NCBI GenBank assembly: GCA_949289995.1
Contig: CASEQE010000078.1
Coordinates: 1-60,980, forward strand
Direction of reading: 5' to 3'
DNA from: an uncultured Peptococcaceae bacterium
GTDB taxonomy: Bacteria > Bacillota > Dehalobacteriia > UBA4068
DNA length: 60,980 bases
The notes under the pieces are model-generated. The model was not told the DNA's origin. It was given only the letters and a program-made list of their open reading frames with translations, and searched no databases. Of this stretch, positions 36,447-45,297 are shown one piece after another. The stretch's first letter is position 1. Each line of letters opens with the position of its first letter. The translations under genes and the position numbers were made by a program.

Positions 36447-38099
36447 ATGAAAGCAAACAAATATTTACTGCTCTTGTCCATGATTTTATTGCTGTTGATG
36501 TTGGCCGCCTGCGGCTCAACCGGCAATACGGAAACCGATGAGAACGGCGGCCAAGACATGGCGCAGGCCCAATCCGCGGACGGTACATTGACCTTAGGCA
36601 TGTTGGCGGATCCGGATACCTTGAATCCCCTGGCCACCACTGACGGCAACGCCGGATGTTGGTTTGCGGCGATGGTATATCCCACTTTGCTGCGCCAGGA
36701 TGAAAATGCGGAAGTAGAGCCGTATATCGCCACCGATTATGGCGTCAGCGAAGACGGTATGGTGGTAACGTTTACGCTACGGGAAGATTTACAATGGGCC
36801 GACGGCACGCCCTTCACCTCGGCGGACGTGGCCTATACCAAATATCTGGCAGGGGATCTGGGGATCTCTCCTACCACCGCGTCTGCTTTGGATTTGGTAG
36901 AATCCGTGGAAACGCCGGATGACTATACCGTCATCTTTCATTTAAGCCAGCCCTCCTATTCTTTTGTTACCAGCATTGGCGTGCGTCTGTATATTCTTCC
37001 CAAGCATATTTGGGAAAACGTGGAAGATCCCGCCAACTTCCTGAACAATACCAATCAGGTAGGTATGGGCCCCTATAAACTAGCAGAATATACCGAAGGG
37101 GAATATTATATCTATGAAGCGGTAGAAAATTGGCTCGACGCCCCCAACGGCATTCAAGCCAAAAAATTGGTTTTCCGCATCTACCCCGACGTCAATACCA
37201 TGGCCTTGGCGCTGCAAAACGGTGAAATCGATATAACCGCCCGGGATTTATCTTATGATCTCATCGAGCAATTGCGGGGAAAAGGCTATGAAATCGCCGA
37301 AACCAATAGTTTGGGCTTTACCCATATCGGCTTTAATCTGGAAAATGAATTTATCAACGATTTAGCGGTTCGTCAGGCTGTAGCGATGGCGATAGACAAA
37401 GATACGGTATTGCAATTTGCCGTTAAAGGCCAAGGGGAAGTCATGGACAGCATCGTTTCTCCGGCATTTTCCGGGCTGCAAACGGATGATGCGGAAAATT
37501 TATATCCCGCCTATGATGTAGAAGGGGCCAAAGCGGTTTTGGCGGAAGCCGGCTATAGCGATACGGACGGCGACGGTATACTCAACGCTGCCAACGGCGA
37601 GAACCTTTCCTTCAATATGATTGTGATCAGCAACGACGTAGCCCTGACCAATGGGGCGGAAGTGATCAAACAATGCTTAAAGGACGTAGGCATCGACTTG
37701 GAAGTTATGTTGCTGGAGCGTACCACCTTTATCCAACGGCGTCTGGATATCGATTTTGACAGCTATTTGGCCAGCTGGGGCACAATGGAGCCGATGATGG
37801 GCGATTTTATTGTCAACTACCTGTCGTCCTCGCCGGTATACTTCAACGGCGTCAAATGCGACGCCACAGAAGAAGCGGTTTTGGCCATGCAATCCGCCGT
37901 TAACGAAGAAGAATTGGTCGCCGGTATTCATGCCTTTGAAAAAGCCATGGCCCAGGATATTATCAACGTACCGCTGTATATGCAAAAATTATCCTACGCC
38001 TATAACGGAGAAGCGGTAAGCAATGTACAAGCCTATCCTTCCGCCATGCATGGCGTCACTACGCCGGAAGCGCTGGTGAATATGACTTTAGGCGAATAA
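36447..38099 (+). CDS. oppA: Peptide ABC transporter substrate-binding lipoprotein
   Basis: Extracytoplasmic peptide receptor of 550 aa, SBP_bac_5 family. The signal MKANKYLLLLSMILLLLMLAAC has a lipobox ending at C22. Typical motifs: LGMLADPDTLNPLATT at the mature N-terminus, YGVSEDGMVVTFTLREDLQWADGTPFT, and NDLAVRQAVAMAIDKDTV. The ATG at 36447 follows GGAGG; a GTG at 36435 is inside that site. Last gene of the opp operon. It is intact although oppD and oppB are damaged, so the receptor could still be made, perhaps to serve another importer. Confidence 0.92.
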   Translation: MKANKYLLLLSMILLLLMLAACGSTGNTETDENGGQDMAQAQSADGTLTLGMLADPDTLNPLATTDGNAGCWFAAMVYPTLLRQDENAEVEPYIATDYGVSEDGMVVTFTLREDLQWADGTPFTSADVAYTKYLAGDLGISPTTASALDLVESVETPDDYTVIFHLSQPSYSFVTSIGVRLYILPKHIWENVEDPANFLNNTNQVGMGPYKLAEYTEGEYYIYEAVENWLDAPNGIQAKKLVFRIYPDVNTMALALQNGEIDITARDLSYDLIEQLRGKGYEIAETNSLGFTHIGFNLENEFINDLAVRQAVAMAIDKDTVLQFAVKGQGEVMDSIVSPAFSGLQTDDAENLYPAYDVEGAKAVLAEAGYSDTDGDGILNAANGENLSFNMIVISNDVALTNGAEVIKQCLKDVGIDLEVMLLERTTFIQRRLDIDFDSYLASWGTMEPMMGDFIVNYLSSSPVYFNGVKCDATEEAVLAMQSAVNEEELVAGIHAFEKAMAQDIINVPLYMQKLSYAYNGEAVSNVQAYPSAMHGVTTPEALVNMTLGE

Positions 38100-38174
38100 C
38101 CCTGTTTCCAGCGCAACCTGTCGATCATATTGCGCCACAAACGGCAAAGAATTTCGCCGAAAAAATTTGTTATA

Positions 38175-38211
38175 CTAGGTCTATACCACTTTCATAGCGG
38201 TATAGACCTAG
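38175..38211. repeat. Palindrome A: CTAGGTCTATACC stem
   Basis: Thirteen paired bases, CTAGGTCTATACC / GGTATAGACCTAG, around 11 bases, followed by TCGGTTTA. It resembles palindrome B at 38363-38399 (shared AGGTCTAT(A/G)CC arms). The role may be to end oppA transcription; the lack of a long T-tract and the second copy make a mobile palindromic unit also possible. Confidence 0.75.
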
Positions 38212-38303
38212 TCGGTTTATTCGGCGGGCGGCTACAGCCGGCGGTTTGATCCGTAACCAACATCTTAAAACTTCGGTCAACCTAACCTGCTCATATGCAA
38301 AGA

Positions 38304-38338
38304 AAACCCCGTCGCGGAGAATATCCGCGGCGGGGTTT
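38304..38338 (-). terminator. Terminator-like hairpin for the PBP gene
   Basis: AAACCCCG(T/C)CGCGGA and TCCGCGGCGGGGTTT form a 15-bp stem with one G-T pair and a five-base loop. On the minus strand it continues as TTTTCTTT, so it fits termination of the PBP transcript. Confidence 0.7.
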
Positions 38339-38362
38339 GATACGATAAGACAAGTTTTTTCC

Positions 38363-38399
38363 CTAGGTCTATGCCGCTATCCCAGCGGCATAGACCTGG
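38363..38399. repeat. Palindrome B: CTAGGTCTATGCCGCT stem
   Basis: Sixteen paired bases with one G-T pair around a five-base loop. The outer arm repeats that of palindrome A, with compensating changes (ATACC to ATGCC with matching changes in the opposite arm), as expected if the folded form is selected. Confidence 0.75.
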
Positions 38400-38424
38400 T
38401 TCGTTTACAGCGGCCGGCTAATAA

Positions 38425-41223
38425 TCAATAGCTGACTTCCACCGTATTGGACCATTTGCTGGATACGGCGTATTCTTCATTATAGGCATACAAGCGGTAA
38501 CTATACCGGTGTCCGCTTTCGATAGCGCTATCGGTACAGCTATTGCCATATACCACAAAGCGCACTTGCGTGCTGCTATCGCCATCGGTGACTCGTTCCA
38601 CCACAAATTTGGTCGTGGCGCTATTGTTATCCGAAGACCAAGTGACGGTGCAAACGCCGCCGCTAATGGAAGCGCTGACATTGGTCGGACGGTTCAAGCT
38701 TTCCACCGCCTCGCCGCCGCCGTCATCGCTACTACCGCTACCGCTGCCGCTGCCGCTATTGCCATAATCCGGCGTTAGCGGCGTTCCTTTATGATCTTCC
38801 AGCGTGCAATAGGTGGTAGGAATACTGCCCGGCGCATAATAACGGGTCACCACATATTCGCTGGGACAACCGCTGGTGGCCAGGACTTTTTCGCCATTAT
38901 GCCGGGGGTCTGTGCAAATAGATACCGCCACCAATCCGGTTTGGTAGGTGCTATGCATACTACAGCTACTCGCCGGAGCATACAGGCCATAATCCGCCGC
39001 CTTTTCGCTAGGCGGATCGTTCTCGTCGCGAATAATTCTTACCGCCGAAGTCTTATTGGGGCAATATTCCGTGGCCAATGCGCCGCTATCGGCGCAAATT
39101 TCTACCACTTGCCAAATATCGCTGGGCCCGTCGGGCAGATGATTGACGTCGTACATTTCACTACCAATATATTGGCTGGGCGTTAGCGAACTAGGGGTCA
39201 TGCCGGATTTGGTATCGATGGTCACGCCGGTAATGCCTTCCGGTTTGGTAAAAGTGGTAACCTCAAAATCAGCCAACGCCTCGCTCATTACCGCTTTCCA
39301 TAAGCGTGCCGGATAGGAACCGCCGTAAATATTGCGCAGATATTGTAAATTATTGTTTTCATCCCGTTTGTTATCATAGCCCATCCATACGGCGCCGACC
39401 AAGGCAGGGGTATAGCCGACGAACCAAGCGTCTTTGGTGCCGGACAAACCGCGATAATCCGGATCTTCCTTGCTCGGCAATTCATTGGTACCGGTTTTAC
39501 CTGCGGTTTGCCAACCGGATAACTTGGCGCCGCTGCCGGTACCGCCGGAAACCGCGGACATCAGCATATCGGTCATAATATACGCGGCCTGGGGAGAAAA
39601 CACCTGATCGGTTTCGGGATCCGCCGAATAAATCACATTGCCCCGGGCGTCTTCTATTCTGACTACGCAATAGGGTTCAATGTACAACCCTTCATTGGCA
39701 AAAGCGGCAAAACCGCCGGCCATTTCCAAAGGAGACACACCATAAGTCAAACCGCCCAAAGTCAAGGACAGGTTGCGATCCGAGTCGACCAATGGCAATC
39801 CCAAACGGACGCCATATTCCCAGCCCACATCTACGCCAATCGTCGCTAACATACGCACGGCGCAAACGTTGCGGGAACCCATAATCGCTTGACGCATGGA
39901 AATACGTCCGCGGAAGGTGCCGTCGGAGTTATTCGGCGAATAGCTCCCTTGCAACGGCGAATCATTAATCACATAGCCTGCCCCATAGCCTAAATCCACC
40001 GCCGGTCCATAGGCCACCAAAGGTTTAATCGTTGAACCGGAACTACGGCGCAAATCCGTAGCGCGGTTGAAGCCCCGCTTGGTTTCATATACCCGTCCGC
40101 CGACAATGCCGCGCACCGCGCCGGTGGAAGGATCCATAATCACCATACCGCTTTCCACGATATCTCCCGTACTGCTGGCCGGGAAATTATCGTCGTTTGC
40201 ATAAGCGCTTTCCATGGCTTCCTGCACGCTACGATCCAAAGTGGTATAGATATGCAAACCGCCGGTATAAACGCTGCCGGATGCATATCCCAATTCCGAC
40301 AGAATATCGGAGGCTTCGTCGATCACATGATCGATAAACCATGGATAATCATAATCCGCCGTACTTTCATCGGTTTCCACCACGATCAATTCGTCAGATT
40401 TGGCCGCTTCGGCAATTTCGCCATATTTTTCCTCATCATAACGAATCAAATTGTTCAAAACGGTGTTACGCAAAGCCAAAGCCCCTTCAGGATTGGAATA
40501 GGGGGAATAAAAACCGGGGTTACGCAAAATACCCGCCAACAAACAGGCCTCGGACAAGCTGACGTCCGACACGTCTTTGCCGAAATAATATTGAGCCGCC
40601 GCTTGCATACCATAGGTGTTCGGGCCGATATAGATTTCGTTTAAATAGTAATAAAGAATATCGTCTTTTTCATAATTTTTTTCAAATTCGATAGCCAGCA
40701 AAGCTTCTTTGACTTTACGGGTCATGGTTTTATCCGTTTCGTCAATCACGCTACGCACCAACTGCATGGTAATAGTGGATGCCCCCTGGCTAAAGGTCAA
40801 TTCTCCCCGAGTCAGCGTATCGCGGATATCGATCACCGCCGCCCGGATCACGCTACGGAAATCTACTCCATGGTGACTATAAAACCGTTCGTCTTCCGAT
40901 GCCAATACCGCGTCGATTAAATAATCCGGCATCTCGTCCAAATCCACGGAGATACGATTTTCCGCTCCATGCAAAGCGGTAACCTCCAAACCCTCTTCAT
41001 CATAAATAAAACTGGTTTGAGCGGACATCAAATCCTCGGCGGTAATTTCCGGCAAATCTTGGGCCAAGCCGATCACCCAACCGGCTACCGCCAAAACGCC
41101 GATCATACAAATCATCACCAAAGCCAAAAATATGCTGGAAAGAACCCGGGTTTTGCGTTTTTTCTTTTTCTTCTTGGGCACGGGGGGTCTGTTTCCAGCG
41201 GGATTTCCTGTTGTGTTAACCAT
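38425..41223 (-). CDS. Class A penicillin-binding protein (PBP1A type) with FN3 tail
   Basis: Membrane-anchored, bifunctional peptidoglycan synthase of 932 aa. A cytoplasmic Pro/Lys tail (NRPPVPKKKKKKRK) precedes one membrane helix (about 29-53). The GT51 domain has the catalytic EDERFYSHHG (110-119) and QGASTITMQLVR. The transpeptidase has S397-T-I-K400, S450-R-N and K576-T-G. After about residue 760 is a Gly/Ser linker (GSGSGSGSSDDGGG) and a C-terminal fibronectin type III domain (NVSASISGGVCTVTW), which may bind the wall. The ATG at 41223 follows GGAGGTAAAG; the longer opening from 41409 has no site. It is divergent from yunB and may serve growth or spore cortex synthesis. Confidence 0.93.
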   Translation of the reverse strand: MVNTTGNPAGNRPPVPKKKKKKRKTRVLSSIFLALVMICMIGVLAVAGWVIGLAQDLPEITAEDLMSAQTSFIYDEEGLEVTALHGAENRISVDLDEMPDYLIDAVLASEDERFYSHHGVDFRSVIRAAVIDIRDTLTRGELTFSQGASTITMQLVRSVIDETDKTMTRKVKEALLAIEFEKNYEKDDILYYYLNEIYIGPNTYGMQAAAQYYFGKDVSDVSLSEACLLAGILRNPGFYSPYSNPEGALALRNTVLNNLIRYDEEKYGEIAEAAKSDELIVVETDESTADYDYPWFIDHVIDEASDILSELGYASGSVYTGGLHIYTTLDRSVQEAMESAYANDDNFPASSTGDIVESGMVIMDPSTGAVRGIVGGRVYETKRGFNRATDLRRSSGSTIKPLVAYGPAVDLGYGAGYVINDSPLQGSYSPNNSDGTFRGRISMRQAIMGSRNVCAVRMLATIGVDVGWEYGVRLGLPLVDSDRNLSLTLGGLTYGVSPLEMAGGFAAFANEGLYIEPYCVVRIEDARGNVIYSADPETDQVFSPQAAYIMTDMLMSAVSGGTGSGAKLSGWQTAGKTGTNELPSKEDPDYRGLSGTKDAWFVGYTPALVGAVWMGYDNKRDENNNLQYLRNIYGGSYPARLWKAVMSEALADFEVTTFTKPEGITGVTIDTKSGMTPSSLTPSQYIGSEMYDVNHLPDGPSDIWQVVEICADSGALATEYCPNKTSAVRIIRDENDPPSEKAADYGLYAPASSCSMHSTYQTGLVAVSICTDPRHNGEKVLATSGCPSEYVVTRYYAPGSIPTTYCTLEDHKGTPLTPDYGNSGSGSGSGSSDDGGGEAVESLNRPTNVSASISGGVCTVTWSSDNNSATTKFVVERVTDGDSSTQVRFVVYGNSCTDSAIESGHRYSYRLYAYNEEYAVSSKWSNTVEVSY

Positions 41224-41480
41224 ACGTACTTTACCTCCACAAATACAACCGCTGATCGCGGCGATCAAAACCGATGAACGATGGCGGGAATTGGTTTTCT
41301 CGCCAAAATTGGCCATGCTTAGGACTGGATTTTGCCCGTCCGCAGCATATACATTGCGACATATACGTAAAGCAAACTGTATTATAACATATTTATAAAA
41401 GCTTGGCAAACGGAGAAGCCGTAACCTTTTCCTGCCGCCGGCAGATACTGAGCATAAATCTTTGCCGGGGAGGGAGATCT

Positions 41481-42140
41481 ATGCGCGCGGCAAGACGGTG
41501 GCGAAGACGCCGGTCTTACTACCCATGGAGACGAAGAATTTTCCGCTTGCTGTTGTTTGCGGCGGCGGCGGCTTTGGTGTTCGCCCTAGCCCAAAAGCAG
41601 TTGACGCCGTTGCTCAGCGCCAGCGCCGAGCAAAAATGTCATTCGCTAGCCTTAAGCGCTATCCAGCAAGCGGTGGCCCAAACCTTAAATGATAATCCAG
41701 AATATGGCGATTATCAAAAGCTGGTACATGTGGAAAAAAACGACGAGGGACAAATCGTCCTGTTTAGCCCCGATACCATACTAATTAACCGTTTGACCGC
41801 CGATATCGCTATAGAAGTGGAGCAGGCCCTGGATGATTTGGGCAAGCAACGGGTTCCCATACCCTTGGGATCTATTTTTGGCAGTCCTCTGCTGGCCGCC
41901 ACCGGGCCGGACGTTGCGGTGGGTTTCGCCGCCGCGGCGGCGCCGCAAATTGAACTACAAGACCGTTTTGAATCCGCCGGTATCAATCAAGTGCGGCATA
42001 GTCTTAGTCTAAACATTTGCGCCGAAATCATTCTTACCGCGCCGTTTCATACGGAAAAAATTTCCGTGGAAAGCCAAGTGTTATTGACAGAAGGCATCGT
42101 CATCGGCGCGGTTCCCTCCGCTTATGTAGACATAAACTGA
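41481..42140 (+). CDS. yunB: Sporulation protein YunB
   Basis: Membrane-anchored protein of 219 aa of the YunB family, required for normal sporulation in B. subtilis and made in the mother cell under SigE. The extremely basic N-terminus (RAARRWRRRRSYYPWRRR) precedes one membrane helix (about 23-42). Conserved blocks: NRLTADIAIEVEQALDDLG, VPIPLGSIFGSPLLAATGP and the C-terminal VESQVLLTEGIVIGAVPSAY. The ATG at 41481 follows GGAGG with eight-base spacing. Its presence, with spoIIID at 46 kb, argues that the organism makes endospores. Confidence 0.9.
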   Translation: MRAARRWRRRRSYYPWRRRIFRLLLFAAAAALVFALAQKQLTPLLSASAEQKCHSLALSAIQQAVAQTLNDNPEYGDYQKLVHVEKNDEGQIVLFSPDTILINRLTADIAIEVEQALDDLGKQRVPIPLGSIFGSPLLAATGPDVAVGFAAAAAPQIELQDRFESAGINQVRHSLSLNICAEIILTAPFHTEKISVESQVLLTEGIVIGAVPSAYVDIN

Positions 42141-42550
42141 AGGGACAGCTTTCTCTTTTACAAGATAACCGCCGCCGGGTTTTTGTTCCCCCTCTGTTGC
42201 CGCGGCGGCAATATACGGTCAAGCCAACGCTGCCTCTATGGCAAATTCATCCCCCGCCGATCGCCAAACTACCTGCCCCGTCCGCTACCCTATCGCCATC
42301 ATCTAGACAAAACCCCTGATCCAGACCTATTCTATCGCCGTTGCGACTCAAAAAACCGTTTTACTAGCTGAAAAAATGTAGCGCCTTATGCAAAACAACA
42401 GCGCCGCCGGCTAATTTTTTTCGCCGTAAGTTAGGGTAATTGGTGGTGCATCTGCGGAATAAAAAAATCCGGGGGATCTCCCTATGGGAGCGTCCCCCGG
42501 CGAACGCCGGCCTAACGATATAGACGGCAAACCATCACAGCCGCGGGGAA
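42141..42550. other. Intergenic stretch after yunB
   Basis: About 400 bases. Read directly after yunB there is a proline-rich open stretch ending near 42319 with no start codon or binding site; I treat it as non-coding. The terminator of the Cys-rich gene is at 42461-42501. Nothing else was recognised. Confidence 0.5.
42461..42501 (-). terminator. Terminator of the Cys-rich protein gene
   Basis: On the minus strand CCGGGGGA-GCTCCC pairs with GGGAG-TCCCCCGG (one internal mismatch) and is followed by ATTTTTTT. Confidence 0.85.
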
Positions 42551-43120
42551 TCAATCCCCGCATAGGCTTTCATTACAAATTTCAATCTTTTGTTCGATAG
42601 ACAAATGGCAACGGCCTTGGCAAACCATGGCGCAACCGCAAGGCTGAATGGTCAGCCGCCCCGGCGATAGGGAAATATCGTCGAAACAGACGGTTTGCCG
42701 GCGGCAAATCAATCGTTCTTCACAGGAACAATCTCGATAGCATACCCGGGTTTCATATTCAACGCACACTTGCCCATTCTGACAAAAGCAACGGCAGGGA
42801 ATAATCTGCGCCTGCAATAGACAATAGCGACTGGGCATATCCAGCAAGCTGCGCAAGCTACGGGTCCAACATTGAGGTTCCGGCGGTGGACAGGGCGGAC
42901 AAGGCGGCATTTGCGGACGGCAATCCTCTTCCGGCAAACAGGGATTACCGGGAAAACAAGGCCAATCTACGCAGCGGCAAGAAGCGCTCCAGGACAAACA
43001 CGCGGCGGTCAAGCCGGCCAGCAGCGATCCACCCCAGGGGGAACAGCCTACGGGACGGCAAACCGGCGCGCAAGTAGAACGTTTCCGTCCCCGACACGGA
43101 GAACATAACAAACCGTTCAT
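42551..43120 (-). CDS. Cysteine-rich protein, possible spore-coat component
   Basis: Protein of 189 aa with 30 cysteines (about 16%), no recognised domain. Cys often come as CxxC or CxC (CSPC, CPPCPPP, CRCFC, CSC, CGC). The N-terminal half has Pro/Cys clusters, the C-terminal half (about 100-189) is more regular, beginning RYCLLQAQIIPCRCFC with charged residues between Cys pairs. There is no signal peptide. Such composition is common for spore coat or exosporium proteins crosslinked by disulfides. AGAGGTGA precedes ATG, and a sequence resembling a SigK -10 lies about 45 bases upstream. The spore-coat role is inference, supported by proximity to yunB. Confidence 0.6.
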   Translation of the reverse strand: MNGLLCSPCRGRKRSTCAPVCRPVGCSPWGGSLLAGLTAACLSWSASCRCVDWPCFPGNPCLPEEDCRPQMPPCPPCPPPEPQCWTRSLRSLLDMPSRYCLLQAQIIPCRCFCQNGQVCVEYETRVCYRDCSCEERLICRRQTVCFDDISLSPGRLTIQPCGCAMVCQGRCHLSIEQKIEICNESLCGD

Positions 43121-43162
43121 ATAATAATCACCTCTGATTTCCTAAGATTACGGTTGCTATCT

Positions 43163-43190
43163 TAGCATATGCTATCTTAGGGACAAAGGT
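43163..43190 (-). promoter_or_regulatory. Possible SigK-type (late mother-cell) promoter
   Basis: On the minus strand CATATGCTA (43163-43171) matches the SigK -10 pattern CATAnnnTA, and AC at 43189-43190 stands 17 bases upstream. The ten-base CTAAGATAGC occurs on both sides of the -10 core. The motif is short, so chance occurrence is possible. Confidence 0.35.
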
Positions 43191-43273
43191 GCGCCCGACG
43201 CCAAGGGAGAAAACAAACCGGCGGCCCCGCCTACAAGCAAAGCCGCCGATCCCTACGTCAACATCAATCCACT

Positions 43274-43711
43274 TTACATACTTTGCACTTGTTTGGCGTC
43301 TAAAATGGTCACGCCACCAGCTTTGAGAATTTCCAAAGAACGTTCAATTTCCTTTACGCGCAGGATTACGAAAGCCTTGCCGGCGTCCCGGCCGATAAAA
43401 GCGTACATATATTCCACGTCGATACCGGCGGCGCCTAATTTTTCCAGCGCTTTAGAAAATTCGCCGGGTTTATCGGTAATCCCCAGGCCGATCACTTCCG
43501 TCAGCGAAGCGGCAATATTGGCTTTTTTCAAACATTCTACAGCCTGTTGGGGTTTATCCACAATCATCCGCAAAATGCCGAAATCATTGGTATCGGCTAA
43601 AGATAAAGCGCGGATATCAATACCAGCGGCCGCCAAAACGGCGGTAATCGCCGCCATACGCCCCGGTTTATTTTCTACAAAAACAGATATTTGTTGAATC
43701 GTCATTGCCAT
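43274..43711 (-). CDS. Tandem ACT-domain protein
   Basis: Small protein of 145 aa made of two ACT domains (about 5-70 and 74-140), the fold that binds amino acids or other small ligands. The first begins QQISVFVENKPGRMAAITAVLA, with the turn NKPGR typical of ligand-binding ACT domains; the second begins GLGITDKPGEFSKALEKLG. Such proteins are regularly encoded beside phenylacetate-CoA ligases in anaerobes, as here (six bases downstream of paaK), and are thought to regulate aryl-acid or branched-chain metabolism. The ligand is unknown. Confidence 0.88.
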   Translation of the reverse strand: MAMTIQQISVFVENKPGRMAAITAVLAAAGIDIRALSLADTNDFGILRMIVDKPQQAVECLKKANIAASLTEVIGLGITDKPGEFSKALEKLGAAGIDVEYMYAFIGRDAGKAFVILRVKEIERSLEILKAGGVTILDAKQVQSM

Positions 43712-43717
43712 ACCTCC

Positions 43718-45028
43718 TTAAAATGCCCGATTATCCTTCACCCGCACCGCTTTTCCTTCGAAACGAGGCAAAGATTTGGGTTCCAGTAGTTTAATTTCTG
43801 CGGAAATATTTAACGTACTTTGCAGGGCGGCGGCAATACGCGCTTTCATGCTTTGCATATCCCGCACGGTATCGGAGAACATTTCGTCGGTTAGTTCCAC
43901 CTGCACTTCCATGGTATCCAAGTTGTTTTTGCGGTCGACGATAATCAAATAATTGGGATCCAGGCCCAACTCCAAAAGCACAGATTCGATTTGCGATGGG
44001 AATACGTTGATACCACGAATGATCAACATATCGTCGGTGCGGCCTTTCGGTTTACTCATACGCACCAAAGTACGGCCACATTCGCATGTGCTATGATTCA
44101 GCATACAAATATCCCGGGTACGATAGCGCAGCAACGGTAAGGCTTCTTTGCCGATACAGGTGAATACCAATTCGCCATACACGCCGTCGGGCAGAGGCTC
44201 GCCGGTGGATGGATCGATCACTTCGGGGTAGAATAAATCTTCATTAATATGCAATCCTTGCTGCAAATAACATTCAGAGGCTACGCCGGGGCCGGCGATT
44301 TCCGAAAGTCCATAAATATCGTAGGCTTTGATAGCCAAAAGCTTTTCAATTTCCTTGCGCATCTGATCCGACCAAGGTTCGGCGCCAAAAATCCCCGCCC
44401 GCAATTTCAACGTTTGGGCATCGATACCCATATCGCGGATGGTTTCGCCGATATGTAAAGCGTAGGAAGGGGTGCAGCACAAAATATCCGACTGATAATC
44501 CTGTAAAATCTGCACTTGGCGTTTGGTATTACCGGTAGAAACCGGCAAAGCGGTGGCGCCCAACAATTCCGCGCCATAATGCAAACCCATACCGCCGGTA
44601 AACAAGCCGTAGCCATAAGATATGTGAATCAAATCCTCTTTACTGCCGCCGGCAGCTACAATGGCGCGAGCAGCGCCCCGAGACCAATTGTGAATATCGC
44701 CGGCGGTATAACCTACCACCGTTTGCTTACCGGTGGTGCCGGACGAAGCATGGATACGTACCAAATCTTCTTTGCCCACGGCGAACATACCGAAAGGATA
44801 GGTATCGCGCAAATCGTTTTTTACGGTAAAGGGTAGCTTGACAATATCGTCTATCGATTCGATATCCCCAGGCTCCAGCCCCATCTCGTCCATACGGCGG
44901 CGCATCAAGGGCACATGCTCGTAATTGGCCTTCACCAGCCGGCGCAAAGCCTCGCTTTGCATATAATGCAAGACTTCCCGGGAGGCACATTCATAGGCCG
45001 GCTCATAATAAGTCGCTTGCTTATCCAT
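43718..45028 (-). CDS. paaK: Phenylacetate-CoA ligase family protein
   Basis: Adenylate-forming enzyme of 436 aa that activates aryl acids (phenylacetate, indoleacetate) with ATP and CoA. The AMP-binding loop is HASSGTTGKQTVVGYT (about 93-108). YGLSEIAGPGVASEC is the second core block and GRTDDMLIIRGINVFPSQIE the hinge leading into the C-terminal lid domain with the catalytic lysine region. The start at 45028 follows AGGAGG; a longer reading from 45142 is spurious. In anaerobes without the aerobic paa pathway these ligases often work with indolepyruvate:ferredoxin oxidoreductase in amino-acid fermentation; no ior genes are in view. Confidence 0.9.
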   Translation of the reverse strand: MDKQATYYEPAYECASREVLHYMQSEALRRLVKANYEHVPLMRRRMDEMGLEPGDIESIDDIVKLPFTVKNDLRDTYPFGMFAVGKEDLVRIHASSGTTGKQTVVGYTAGDIHNWSRGAARAIVAAGGSKEDLIHISYGYGLFTGGMGLHYGAELLGATALPVSTGNTKRQVQILQDYQSDILCCTPSYALHIGETIRDMGIDAQTLKLRAGIFGAEPWSDQMRKEIEKLLAIKAYDIYGLSEIAGPGVASECYLQQGLHINEDLFYPEVIDPSTGEPLPDGVYGELVFTCIGKEALPLLRYRTRDICMLNHSTCECGRTLVRMSKPKGRTDDMLIIRGINVFPSQIESVLLELGLDPNYLIIVDRKNNLDTMEVQVELTDEMFSDTVRDMQSMKARIAAALQSTLNISAEIKLLEPKSLPRFEGKAVRVKDNRAF

Positions 45029-45184
45029 TTCTTTCCTCCTCGACAAAAGCTTTTTTCCTGCCAATCCCTGGCGGCGATCAGATATTCCGCCGCCGTTTTT
45101 CGGCTTTTCCCTGTTGCAAAACAGGCTTTTACGGAAATCCATAATGTTTAATTATATAGCCTTTCATATTTAAATGCAAGTAGC

Positions 45185-45207
45185 TTATTAATAATTATTA
45201 TTAATAA
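45185..45207. promoter_or_regulatory. Tandem self-palindromic operator-like site upstream of rubrerythrin
   Basis: The decamer TTATTAATAA, itself a perfect palindrome, occurs twice (45185-45194, 45198-45207), 13 bases apart centre to centre. It lies 17 bases upstream of the -35 of the rubrerythrin promoter and between divergent genes. An A/T-rich repressor such as PerR or Fur (TTATAATnATTATAA-like) would be a reasonable candidate, but the match is imperfect. Confidence 0.45.
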
Positions 45208-45223
45208 TTTTAAGTAAATCCAT

Positions 45224-45251
45224 TGACAAAGCATTTTTGATATTATAAAAT
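45224..45251 (+). promoter_or_regulatory. Probable promoter for rubrerythrin
   Basis: Perfect TTGACA (45224-45229); the best -10, TAAAAT (45246-45251), is 16 bases away. A TATAAA with 14-base spacing overlaps it. Confidence 0.5.
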
Positions 45252-45297
45252 AATGTTAGTCAATCATTGTATATATACTAGAAAGGAGACTGTGTTT

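Larger units (their letters stand above)
38100..38424. other. Intergenic stretch with three hairpins between oppA and the PBP gene
   Basis: No gene is seen in about 325 bases between convergent genes. It holds two related palindromes (38175-38211 and 38363-38399) and between them a terminator-like hairpin at 38304-38338, all listed separately. Confidence 0.7.

Noticed and set aside
42136..42319. Proline-rich open frame directly after yunB
   Set aside because: No start codon or ribosome-binding site, no family features.
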